DNA from: a virus
DNA: 50,442 nt
Strand: one strand, 5' to 3'
IMG/VR virus record: IMGVR_UViG_3300042406_001320
Location: 1 to 50,442 of that record
The notes below the pieces were generated by a model. That model did not search any database. It was not told the origin of the DNA and worked only from the letters and a program-made list of their open reading frames with translations. Shown one piece after another: positions 41,433 through 48,463 of this stretch. A program made the position numbers and the translations under genes. The first letter of the stretch is position 1, and every line of letters starts with the position of its first letter.

Positions 41433-43325
41433 TTAAATTTTAACAAATTGTTTTGCTAAACGTTTTTGATTTTCATTGTCTAATACTAATAAGTAACGTC
41501 CGTTAGCAGCTGATGTTAAATCAACTTGCTTAATAACAGTTGTTACATAATCATCACTCCATATTCTACCAATGTCTTTAATTTTACGACCTTGAATATC
41601 ATATACTGTAGCTAATGATGTCATATTTGATTTAGGAAATACTACTACTAATTCAAAGAATCCACTTGTTGGGTTTGGTCTAATTGTAGCTGTAATTTCA
41701 CCATCTGGAGTTGGTATTAATGATTGTCTTGTAGCTAATACTACATAATCAGATAATAAATTAATATTGAAATGATCTCCATTTCTATCAGCGGCATCCA
41801 TTAAGCTTCTAACATATACGTTAGTCATAATGTCGTTAGTACCAATTGGAGAGAATTTTAATTTAAATGGAGTAGCATTACCAGTTAATGATCCTAATAT
41901 TTGGTTATTCATTCCTCCAAAGCGAATAATACCATTAGCATCATCGTGAGTCATATATTGTAACCAAGGTCCTTGAATGTTTGATATGATTTCCTCAAAT
42001 TTAACTTTAGTTGGATCATATCTCATTTCAAATTGTAAGCCATCATTTTTAATACCATTTGTGTTGATATTAAAATTAGCATACATTGCTTGACCAGTTG
42101 GAGCAGTTACATTTGGAATATTAACATCAAGTGTTCCAATATATCTAGCAGCTGCTACTAAATCACCATTTGCGTTATATACTGGAGATGAATGTGTTCT
42201 GTCAGCATCACCTAAAATGAAGTATTTAATATCCACACCTGTTAAGTTAACTAATCCAACACTATCATAAATGTAAGTTACACCGTTAATATGAGATGAC
42301 CAGTCATTCCATTGGTTTACACCTAATGCTAATGAATCATAAGTATTTTTAGCAAACGCATTTATTAATTTAGTTGTATCAATTGGTTTTAATCCTGATA
42401 CTGAGGCATAGATTGAATAAGCATCACCACCATCTAAAGTACCTGTTTTATTAACATCAGCAATCAAGTATGCTAATCCATTTCTTAAATATGTTCTTGG
42501 AAATGTCTGGTTAACATCTGTATTAGTATATTCATCATATGTCTTAACAGCATCAGCTATTGTCACAGCATTGTCTCTAATAGTAGCAAGTGGAGATGGA
42601 AACTTAACATCTAGTTTATACCTTGTATTTTCATCAATATTATCTAAAGTATAAGTACCATCAGCATTTACTGTTACTGAATCGATAAATGCGTTATTGT
42701 TTGCTTGATAACACCAAATAACAGGCTTTAATGTCATTTGAGGACCTAACCATACTTTACCTGATAATGTTAAATTACCTAATAATTTAATAGCTAATCT
42801 TTGGTTTGTAAGTTGAGCTACATTATCACCAATTGTAGCACCATTAACATCAAACATACGAGCCCAGTTCACAGTAATTGTATCTGATACGTAGTTTGGA
42901 GCTACAGCGTTAATCTTATACTTGTTATGGATAATATAACCATTAGATCCAATAGTAGATCCACTTGACAATACTAAATAGTTACGTCCTACAGTCCAAT
43001 CTGTATTTGAAGTGTAAGTATAAGTACCATTTGAGTAGGTATTATACTTGTAGTTATCCCAAGTTTTATAACTTACTGATGGAGTCATTCCATTAACAGC
43101 AGCGTCAACTGTAGTTGAGATATAAGTTAATAATGTTTTCTTGTACTGCCAGTCAACCTGGAATGTACGAATATCAGGTGAACCTGGTCTGTAGTACCAA
43201 GCTACATCTAATGTATCTCCCCTTCTTACAGTAGCAAGAGTCTGGAAGTGACCAATTTGAGGGGTTTGGGCGAATGTAGTTACATAACTAATTAAAAGCG
43301 AAAGGGCTAATAATAGTTTTTTCAT
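41433..43325 (-). CDS. Secreted T9SS-sorted multidomain protein, 630 aa
   Basis: Signal peptide MKKLLLALSLLISYVTTFA. Residues 25-180: cohesin-like beta sandwich (DIRTFQVDWQYKKTLLTYIS). 195-270: CnaB/carboxypeptidase-like repeat (SVTVNADGTYTLDNIDENTR). 287-312: dockerin-like DVNKTGTLDGGDAYSI, then FILGDADRTHSSP. 400-535: second cohesin-like domain (DGLQFEMRYDPTKVKFEEII). 545-630: type IX secretion C-terminal sorting domain (IRPNPTSGFFELVVVF, ATVYDIQGRKIKDIG, DLTSAANGRYLLVL, AKQFVKI). The sorting domain is characteristic of Bacteroidota and requires the host T9SS for outer-membrane export. Probably cell-surface anchored. Confidence 0.88.
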   Translation of the reverse strand: MKKLLLALSLLISYVTTFAQTPQIGHFQTLATVRRGDTLDVAWYYRPGSPDIRTFQVDWQYKKTLLTYISTTVDAAVNGMTPSVSYKTWDNYKYNTYSNGTYTYTSNTDWTVGRNYLVLSSGSTIGSNGYIIHNKYKINAVAPNYVSDTITVNWARMFDVNGATIGDNVAQLTNQRLAIKLLGNLTLSGKVWLGPQMTLKPVIWCYQANNNAFIDSVTVNADGTYTLDNIDENTRYKLDVKFPSPLATIRDNAVTIADAVKTYDEYTNTDVNQTFPRTYLRNGLAYLIADVNKTGTLDGGDAYSIYASVSGLKPIDTTKLINAFAKNTYDSLALGVNQWNDWSSHINGVTYIYDSVGLVNLTGVDIKYFILGDADRTHSSPVYNANGDLVAAARYIGTLDVNIPNVTAPTGQAMYANFNINTNGIKNDGLQFEMRYDPTKVKFEEIISNIQGPWLQYMTHDDANGIIRFGGMNNQILGSLTGNATPFKLKFSPIGTNDIMTNVYVRSLMDAADRNGDHFNINLLSDYVVLATRQSLIPTPDGEITATIRPNPTSGFFELVVVFPKSNMTSLATVYDIQGRKIKDIGRIWSDDYVTTVIKQVDLTSAANGRYLLVLDNENQKRLAKQFVKI

Positions 43326-43798
43326 AGTAGTTTATCGATTAGGTTAATAATGGTTTTTTTAAGTGCAGAACGAGCTGACGCTTGATTAAAACCACCACCT
43401 TCATCAATTATCATAGTTGAGGTAGATATTTCAGAACTCTTACCTGTTGCAATGTATTCTTTAGGCTTTTTATCATTTGTATAAAGAATACCTTTTATTC
43501 TAATTATTGTTTCATTTTCTGTTTTATGAAATACACTTACACCTGTAGCTGTTTGTTGAATGTCAAAATATATAATCTCAAGATCTAATCTAAATGCTGT
43601 ACTGTCATTAGTTAAATCATGTCCTTTATCTAATATAACTTCTTCAGCTACATTTTTAACACCAAATGCTAAATTTTTATTACCTGTTAAAGGACCCATT
43701 TTAACTTTATTAGTCACACTACCAACATATACTGTAGTTGGTTGCGCAGCTAGTACTGTATATAATGATATCAATATAATAGTTAAAAACAGTCTCAT
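43322..43798 (-). CDS. Exported protein, possibly CsgG-related, 158 aa
   Basis: Signal peptide MRLFLTIILISLYTVLAAQ. The mature part NKNLAFGVKNVAEEVILDKG, then FRLDLEIIYFDIQQTATG, and a C-terminal FNQASARSALKKTIINLIDK resembles the nucleotide-binding-like domains of LPP20/CsgG-type periplasmic proteins, and its last segment recalls that of the 251-aa CsgG-like protein. Overlaps the T9SS gene by 4 bases, so it is in the same operon. Periplasmic or outer-membrane; function unknown. Confidence 0.55.
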   Translation of the reverse strand: MRLFLTIILISLYTVLAAQPTTVYVGSVTNKVKMGPLTGNKNLAFGVKNVAEEVILDKGHDLTNDSTAFRLDLEIIYFDIQQTATGVSVFHKTENETIIRIKGILYTNDKKPKEYIATGKSSEISTSTMIIDEGGGFNQASARSALKKTIINLIDKLL

Positions 43799-43832
43799 AC
43801 TTTTAATTAGTCAGGTATAAATATAAAAAAAA

Positions 43833-43854
43833 GACGGTTCATTATTGAACCGTC
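43833..43854 (-). terminator. Rho-independent terminator after the Thr-Pro-linker gene
   Basis: Minus-strand GACGGTTC, a short AATAAT loop and GAACCGTC form an eight-base perfect stem followed by a run of T. It lies just beyond the stop of the 210-aa gene and before the exported-protein operon. Confidence 0.9.
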
Positions 43855-43877
43855 CTTTACTTTTTTAATTTAATTTA

Positions 43878-44510
43878 TTAAGGACATATTATACAACCAC
43901 CAGAAGTTATAGCTGATCCAGTTGAGTAAACATATGTACCAGATGATAATGTGAAATAAGATGGAGGATTTATAGATCCAGAGTGAGTGAATGAAACAAC
44001 TGTTTGACCTGGAGTTATTCCATTAAATGATCCACTACCACAACTTGATCCACTATTTATATAAATTGATCCTGATAATAATTCATTGCCACTTCCGCTC
44101 CAATAGAAGCTAGCTGTTACTCCTGTATTAGTATAAAATGCTTGACTACTTGAAACATAAGCGTAAACAACCATACCACTATAAGATGATGATGGAGCAC
44201 ATAAATTAATAGCTATACTTGATGTACCAGGTAATGGAGTTGGGGTTGGAGTTGGAGTAGCTGTTGGAGTTGGAGTTGGAGTAGAGGTTGGTGCCGGAGT
44301 AGTAACAGCTGGTGTTCCAAGTCCAGCACCAGCAGCAGCTACTGCACTTTGCATACTTTGCTGTTGTTGTAAAGCCTCAAATAATTGAGTGGCATATAGA
44401 TTAGATTCCATCATATATTTTTTACTCACTTCATTAAGTGGTAAATTAACATTATCAGCTCTTTTTACATATTGAGCCCAAGGCCCTGGATCAAGTTGAA
44501 TACGATACAT
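43878..44510 (-). CDS. Thr/Pro-linker protein with beta-rich C-terminal domain, 210 aa
   Basis: Residues 1-55 are helical and charged (MYRIQLDPGPWAQYVKRADN). Residues 68-95 are a Thr-Pro repeat (PTSTPTPTPTATPTPTPTP). Residues 98-210 are Ser/Gly/Tyr-rich beta (MVVYAYVSSSQAFYTNTGVT) ending GGCIICP. No signal peptide, so the tail fibre-like or virion-surface appearance is inferred from composition only. It has its own terminator and follows the tmRNA. Confidence 0.55.
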   Translation of the reverse strand: MYRIQLDPGPWAQYVKRADNVNLPLNEVSKKYMMESNLYATQLFEALQQQQSMQSAVAAAGAGLGTPAVTTPAPTSTPTPTPTATPTPTPTPLPGTSSIAINLCAPSSSYSGMVVYAYVSSSQAFYTNTGVTASFYWSGSGNELLSGSIYINSGSSCGSGSFNGITPGQTVVSFTHSGSINPPSYFTLSSGTYVYSTGSAITSGGCIICP

Positions 44511-44553
44511 TATTTTATTTTTTAATTATGTCGGATATAAATATAGAAAAAAA

Positions 44554-44571
44554 GCAACTAATGATAGTTGC
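44554..44571 (-). terminator. Rho-independent terminator after the tmRNA
   Basis: Minus-strand GCAACTA, loop TCAT, TAGTTGC then TTTTTTTCTAT. It lies 15 bases past the 3' end of the tmRNA. Confidence 0.85.
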
Positions 44572-44585
44572 CTTTTAAAAAATTG

Positions 44586-44988
44586 TGGAGGAGACCGGAA
44601 TCGAACCGGTGTATCCGTAAGGAACAATAACACCAGCGTATCACATGCTTATCAAGATTTTTCACACCGCTCTTGCTGACGGTGGTAATGGTTCGACTTG
44701 GCCAATACGCCATACTTGGGGCCGTTAGTTTTGGTTAACGTGCCATCCACCACCTAATTTTATGAAACTAGGAAAACTAAAGTGCTGTTCTGTTGCAAGG
44801 CTATCAGCTGCCCCTTGCGGATTAGGCTGCAAGAGCGTAATCGGCGCCTACGAATGACATTAAGTCATCGAAGGTCATAGTTGACAATTCGTTGTCATTT
44901 ATTTGTTGAAAGTTTGTTTAAAGGCGACACATCCAACCGCCTGCATGTAGTGGTATCTTCACATTACGGAGCAATACCTGGCTCCCCC
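44586..44988 (-). ncRNA. ssrA: tmRNA (SsrA), about 403 nt, with an unusually long open tag frame
   Basis: The tRNA-like ends pair: 5' GGGGGAG with 3' CTCCTCC, including the G3-U70 pair that marks alanine tRNA, and the T-arm ACCGG TTCGATT CCGGT. Discriminator is A; CCA is not encoded (CAA follows). The tag reads ...GADYALAA then TAA at 44822-44824. The frame is open back through DNELSTMTFDDLMSFV to about 44899, right after the first pseudoknot (GGCG..CGCC). If translation resumes at the usual distance from that pseudoknot the tag is about 24 residues. Rescues stalled ribosomes. Confidence 0.92.
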
Positions 44989-45007
44989 ATAAATTAAAGA
45001 ACTAAAA

Positions 45008-45048
45008 AAGTTCATCCATTGGTCGCTTGGCGTCCGCTGGATGAACTT
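45008..45048 (-). terminator. Terminator hairpin after the small lipoprotein gene
   Basis: AAGTTCATCCA at 45008-45018 is perfectly inverted as TGGATGAACTT at 45038-45048, and on the minus strand it is followed by a T run. The loop (19 bases) itself contains GC-rich complementary segments. It separates the lipoprotein gene from the tmRNA. Confidence 0.85.
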
Positions 45049-45063
45049 GTTAGCTTAAGCTAA

Positions 45064-45240
45064 TTACTTAACTTCAACAGCAGGTGTAGAAGCGGTAGTG
45101 TCAACAGCTACGGCTGTAGTATCTACGGCTACAGTAGAATCAACACTAGTTGAATCAACAGTTGTAGCGGCTCCTTCACTTGAGTTGTTACAAGCAGCGA
45201 ACATAATTACAGCTGCGATTGCGAACATTACTTTTTTCAT
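45064..45240 (-). CDS. Small lipoprotein, 58 aa, Thr/Val/Asp repeats
   Basis: Frame MKKVMFAIAAVIMFAACNN: signal peptide with lipobox FAAC, giving a diacyl-Cys after residue 16. The rest is a low-complexity Val-Asp-Thr-Thr/Ala series (TTVDSTSVDSTVAVDTTAVA). Small lipoproteins of this composition are common in Bacteroidota. It has its own hairpin terminator and sits between the tmRNA and the Leu tRNA. Could be an o-spanin or surface lipoprotein; role unknown. G+C is higher than most neighbours. Confidence 0.75.
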   Translation of the reverse strand: MKKVMFAIAAVIMFAACNNSSEGAATTVDSTSVDSTVAVDTTAVAVDTTASTPAVEVK

Positions 45241-45273
45241 TTTCCTGTTTTTTAATTAATAATAAATATATCG

Positions 45274-45359
45274 TACCTGAGGCCGGAGTCGAACCGGCAC
45301 GGGCGTTTCGGCCCAAAAGATTTTAAGTCTTTCTTGTCTACCTATTTCAACACTCAGGT
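45274..45359 (-). tRNA. tRNA-Leu (TAA)
   Basis: Acceptor ACCTGAG / CTCAGGT, T-arm GCCGG TTCGACT CCGGC, anticodon loop centred on TAA (GACTTAAAA region), long variable arm as in class II. 86 nt with discriminator A; CCA not encoded. Decodes UUA/UUG, which suits an AT-rich genome. Confidence 0.93.
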
Positions 45360-45419
45360 GTTTAATTTTTTAATATAATTAAATATACTATTCTTTTTTT
45401 GGGTCAGAAATATTTTTTG

Positions 45420-45491
45420 TAGTCCCGACAAGAATCGAACTTGTATCCACTGCTTAGAAGGCAGTTGTTCTATCCGTTGAACTACAGGACC
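45420..45491 (-). tRNA. tRNA-Arg (TCT)
   Basis: Acceptor GGTCCTG / CGGGACT (G-U pairs), D-stem GTTC/GAAC, anticodon stem ACTGC with loop CTTCTAA and stem GCAGT, T-arm ACAAG TTCGATT CTTGT. Reads AGA/AGG codons. No encoded CCA. Confidence 0.93.
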
Positions 45492-45500
45492 TAAAGTCAG

Positions 45501-45575
45501 TTGACCCTCCCGGGTTCGAACCGGGGACCTAATGATTATGAGTCATTTGCTACTAACCAACTGAGCTAAGGGTCA
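45501..45575 (-). tRNA. tRNA-Met (CAT)
   Basis: Acceptor TGACCCT / AGGGTCA, anticodon stem AATGA with loop CTCATAA and stem TCATT, T-arm CCCGG TTCGAAC CCGGG. First base pair is U-A rather than the C-A mismatch of initiators, so elongator Met or a lysidine-modified Ile2 tRNA; the two cannot be told apart by eye. Confidence 0.88.
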
Positions 45576-45580
45576 ATAAG

Positions 45581-45667
45581 CGGAGACTCAGGGATTCGAA
45601 CCCCAGATACGTTTTCACGTATGACGGTTTTCAAGACCGTTGCATTCAACCGCTCTGCCAAGTCTCC
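45581..45667 (-). tRNA. tRNA-Ser (TGA)
   Basis: Class II tRNA with acceptor GGAGACT / AGTCTCC, anticodon stem ACGGT, loop CTTGAAA, stem ACCGT, long variable arm ATACGTGAAAACGTAT and discriminator G as in serine tRNAs. 87 nt. Confidence 0.93.
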
Positions 45668-45738
45668 ATGTCCCTCAGGGATTCGAACCCCAACTAAATG
45701 GACCAAAACCATTTGTGCTACCGTTACACCAAAGGACA
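45668..45738 (-). tRNA. tRNA-Gln (TTG)
   Basis: Acceptor TGTCCTT / AGGGACA, anticodon loop TTTTGGT with TTG, T-loop TTCGAAT. 71 nt, discriminator T. Confidence 0.9.
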
Positions 45739-45746
45739 ATTTACAG

Positions 45747-45819
45747 AGCCAGAGACAGGAATCGAACCTGCGACCTATTGATTACAAATCAATTGCTCTA
45801 CCTGCTGAGCTACTCGGGC
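45747..45819 (-). tRNA. tRNA-Thr (TGT)
   Basis: Acceptor GCCCGAG / CTCTGGC with one C-U mismatch at pair 4-69, D-stem GCTC/GAGC, anticodon stem ATTGA, loop TTTGTAA, stem TCAAT, T-arm GCAGG TTCGATT CCTGT. 73 nt. Confidence 0.92.
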
Positions 45820-45826
45820 ATATTTG

Positions 45827-45925
45827 CTGACCCTGCTGGAATCGAACCAGCGGCACGGCTTTGTTCCCGGCGTTTTGGTATTCGCTAGTACTGAAGCTTG
45901 CTCTAACCTACTGAGCTAAGGGTCA
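45827..45925 (-). tRNA. Odd 99-nt tRNA-like gene with enlarged anticodon region; isotype unclear
   Basis: Ends are those of a normal tRNA: acceptor TGACCCT / AGGGTCA (same seven pairs as the Met tRNA), D-stem GCTC/GAGC, T-arm GCTGG TTCGATT CCAGC, discriminator G. Between the D-arm and T-arm there are 48 bases where about 27 are expected. No ordinary five-base anticodon stem with a seven-base loop is apparent. GCTT near the start of this stretch could pair with AAGC near its end, enclosing about 32 bases. An intron-like insertion, a class II tRNA that I cannot fold, or a decayed gene are all possible. Confidence 0.55.
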
Positions 45926-45960
45926 GACGTGGCGTCAATGCTTATCGCACCGTCTTCAGG

Positions 45961-46032
45961 TACTCGGTACGGGAGTCGAACCCGTATTTCATCCGTGAAA
46001 GGGACGCGTCCTAACCATTAGACGAACTGAGC
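45961..46032 (-). tRNA. tRNA-Glu (TTC)
   Basis: Acceptor GCTCAGT / ACCGAGT, typical Glu start TCGTCTAATGGTTAGGACG, anticodon stem CGTCC, loop CTTTCAC, stem GGATG, T-arm ACGGG TTCGACT CCCGT. 72 nt. Confidence 0.92.
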
Positions 46033-46035
46033 GTG

Positions 46036-46109
46036 TCGGGATGGCTGGATTCGAACCAACGACCTCTTGGTCCCAAACCAAGCATACTACCGGACTGTAC
46101 TACATCCCG
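46036..46109 (-). tRNA. tRNA-Pro (TGG)
   Basis: Acceptor CGGGATG / CATCCCG (the C1-G72 pair of Pro tRNAs), anticodon stem CTTGG, loop TTTGGGA, stem CCAAG, T-loop TTCGAAT. 74 nt. Confidence 0.92.
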
Positions 46110-46127
46110 ATTAATTTATATTTTAAA

Positions 46128-46517
46128 TTAAAATCTTAATTCAGGTCCAAAAATATCTTTTAAATGTTTACAAAAATAATCTTTACATATTTTAGGTCTA
46201 ATATCATAAACACTACATGATTTATTTTCTTGATCATAAAACATACAGAATTTTCTTTCACTATTCATATCTACTCTTAAAGTTGGATAAACAGCTGGAT
46301 TTTGAAAATGTTTTTTATCAGGGAATAATTTACTACCTTCTTCATAATCTATAAAAACATCTTCATATTTCAATCCATTTCCAAGTCTTTCTAAAAATTC
46401 TGAAGTGTCATAAATTGGGCCTAAAACAAAATTACTATCTGTGACATTACAACAACCACCATGGTGATTTTGTTTACCAAGGCAACTATTGCTGCATATG
46501 TCACTACAATTAATCAA
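46128..46517 (-). CDS. YkgJ-type CxxCxxCC-family protein, 129 aa
   Basis: Cys-rich ends: CSDICSNSCLGKQNHHGGCC near the N-terminus and KFCMFYDQENKSCSVYDIRP then KICKDYFC near the C-terminus, the C..Y..RP..C pattern of the YkgJ/Fe-S-oxidoreductase-like (UPF0153) zinc- or iron-chelating family. Cytoplasmic, function of the family unclear. The open frame needs a TTG (or ATT) start shortly after the GroEL stop; no suitable ATG is seen. Last gene before the tRNA block. Confidence 0.75.
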   Translation of the reverse strand: MINCSDICSNSCLGKQNHHGGCCNVTDSNFVLGPIYDTSEFLERLGNGLKYEDVFIDYEEGSKLFPDKKHFQNPAVYPTLRVDMNSERKFCMFYDQENKSCSVYDIRPKICKDYFCKHLKDIFGPELRF

Positions 46518-46519
46518 AA

Positions 46520-48157
46520 TTAATAACCTAATTCAGAACTAAAATTATCTTCTTTTTTCTTCTCAGTTGGTTCTTCATGAATAACAGACTCAGTTGTTAA
46601 TATAGTGCCAGCTACAGCAGCAGCATTTTCAACTGCTAAACGAGTTACTTTAGTTGGATCTAAAATACCTTCATCCTCCATATTAACAAATGTCTCTGAT
46701 TTTAAATCATATCCAAACCAAGTACCATCTAATTTACCTAATTCATATAAATAATAAGTTGGGTTAGATAAACCAGCGTTTTCTAATATTTGAATAAACG
46801 GTGATGATAATGCTGAATAAACAATTTTCTTACCTGTATTAAAATCATCACTATCTTCTTTAGATGTAGTAATAGCTTCTCTAGCATATAATAACGCTGC
46901 GCCTCCACCTGGTAATACTCCTTCTTCAACAGCGGCGCGAGTGGCAAATAAAGCGTCTTCAACTCTATCTTTATACTCTTTTAACTCAATTTCATTATTA
47001 CCACCTACATTAATAATAGCTACACCACCAATTAACTTACCTAAACGTTCTTGAAGTTTTTCTTTCTCAAACATTGATTGAGCTTTATCAATTTGTTGTT
47101 TAATTTCTTCAGCACGAGCAGTAATTGCTTCTTCACTACCTTTACCATCAACAACAGTTGTTTTCTCTTTTTCAACTGTCACTGTTCTAGCTTTACCTAA
47201 GTAAGCTGATAATTGAGCTACATTAAGTTTATCAAGTTTTAATCCTTTTTCTTTACTAATAACTTGACCACCAGTTACAATAGCTAAATCTTCTAATAAT
47301 AATGTTCTACGTTCACCAAAATCAGGTGCTTTAACAGCTACTACTTTAACAATACCTCTCATCTTATTTACAATAAGAGTTGCTAATGCTTCACCATCAA
47401 TATCTTCAGCTACAATCAATAATGATTTATTTTCACTATTTACTTTTTGTAATACATTTAATAATTCAGCAGCTGCTATAATTCTACCATCATAAATTAA
47501 AACATAAGGGTCTTCTAATACTGCCTGCATTGTACTATTATTAGTTACAAAGTAAGGTGATTTAAAACCTCTATCAAACTGAATGCCTTCAACTACTTCA
47601 AGTGTTGTTTCACCTGTTTTACTTTCTTCAATAGCAACTACTCCATCACGACCTACTTTTTCAAGAGCTGTAGCTACTAAATTACCTGTAAATTCATCAT
47701 TATTAGATGAAATAGTAGCTACTTGTTTTAATTGTTCTTCTGATGAAATGTCTCTACTGTTTTTCTTTAAGGCGCTAACTACTTGTTTAACAGCGGCATC
47801 AATACCTTTTTTAATTTCAACAGCATTGGCTCCAGCTCTAACTTTGCTCAAACCTTCTTTAACCATAGTGTTAGCCAAAAGAGTAGTAGTGGTAGTACCA
47901 TCTCCAGCTGTGTTGGCTGAACGTATTGCAGCTTGTTTAACAATTTCAGCCCCAATATTTTCAATTGGATCTTTAAGTTTGATTGATTTTGCGACTGTGA
48001 CTCCATCTTTAGTTGATTGAGGTAATTCATTTTCTTTTTCAATAATAACATTACGACCAAATGGACCTAATGTTGTGACAACAGCTTTAGATAACTTATC
48101 TACGCCGTCAGCTAGTTTTTGTCTAGCGTCTGTGTTATAAACTATAATTTTACTCAT
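46520..48157 (-). CDS. groL: GroEL (60-kDa chaperonin), 545 aa
   Basis: Full-length Hsp60: KLSKAVVTTLGPFGRNVIIE, NTAGDGTTTTTLLANTMVKE (the ATP-site GDGTTT), GIQFDRGFKSPYFVTN, apical SLLIVAEDIDGEALATLIVN and ALFATRAAVEEGVLPGGGAA with the catalytic Asp in RVEDALF. The C-terminus lacks the Gly-Gly-Met tail and ends in a polar KKKEDNFSSELGY. Overlaps GroES by 8 bases, giving a groES-groEL operon. Folds phage proteins in the cytoplasm. Confidence 0.97.
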   Translation of the reverse strand: MSKIIVYNTDARQKLADGVDKLSKAVVTTLGPFGRNVIIEKENELPQSTKDGVTVAKSIKLKDPIENIGAEIVKQAAIRSANTAGDGTTTTTLLANTMVKEGLSKVRAGANAVEIKKGIDAAVKQVVSALKKNSRDISSEEQLKQVATISSNNDEFTGNLVATALEKVGRDGVVAIEESKTGETTLEVVEGIQFDRGFKSPYFVTNNSTMQAVLEDPYVLIYDGRIIAAAELLNVLQKVNSENKSLLIVAEDIDGEALATLIVNKMRGIVKVVAVKAPDFGERRTLLLEDLAIVTGGQVISKEKGLKLDKLNVAQLSAYLGKARTVTVEKEKTTVVDGKGSEEAITARAEEIKQQIDKAQSMFEKEKLQERLGKLIGGVAIINVGGNNEIELKEYKDRVEDALFATRAAVEEGVLPGGGAALLYAREAITTSKEDSDDFNTGKKIVYSALSSPFIQILENAGLSNPTYYLYELGKLDGTWFGYDLKSETFVNMEDEGILDPTKVTRLAVENAAAVAGTILTTESVIHEEPTEKKKEDNFSSELGY

Positions 48158-48440
48158 AAATTGATAGAATTTCTGTTTCTTTAGTTACAATATAATCTTC
48201 TCCATCTACAGTGATTTTGACTGATCCCATTTTAGGAATAAGTACTTTTTGGCCAGGTATTAATTTAGACTTAACATAATCTCCTGTATGCCAATTGTAA
48301 GTGTCACTCACTGATATTACTTCTCCAATTTCAGGTTTTTCTTTACCTAAATCAGGAATAACAATATTACCGTAGGTTTGTTCTTCAAACTCAATAGGTT
48401 TAATAATAACATGACCATTAACTGGTGTTAATTTATTCAT
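48150..48440 (-). CDS. groS: GroES (10-kDa co-chaperonin), 96 aa
   Basis: MNKLTPVNGHVIIKPIEFEE followed by the mobile-loop region EEQTYGNIVIPDLGKEKPEI (GGIVLP equivalent is GNIVIP), then EIGEVISVSDT and YVKSKLIPGQKVLIPKMGSV, ending YIVTKETEILSIYE. Full length. Lids the GroEL encoded just downstream. Confidence 0.93.
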   Translation of the reverse strand: MNKLTPVNGHVIIKPIEFEEQTYGNIVIPDLGKEKPEIGEVISVSDTYNWHTGDYVKSKLIPGQKVLIPKMGSVKITVDGEDYIVTKETEILSIYE

Positions 48441-48463
48441 AATACTTTATTTTATTAAATATA

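Noticed and set aside
45621-45888. Plus-strand open frames in the tRNA cluster
   Set aside because: They run across tRNA genes whose cloverleaf pairs are evident, and match nothing.
45827-45925. Group I self-splicing intron in the odd tRNA
   Set aside because: About 25 extra bases is far below the size of any group I or II core.
47583-48020. Plus-strand open frame of 145 codons inside groEL
   Set aside because: It mirrors the groEL coding frame, which has clear family motifs; composition is that of an antisense shadow.
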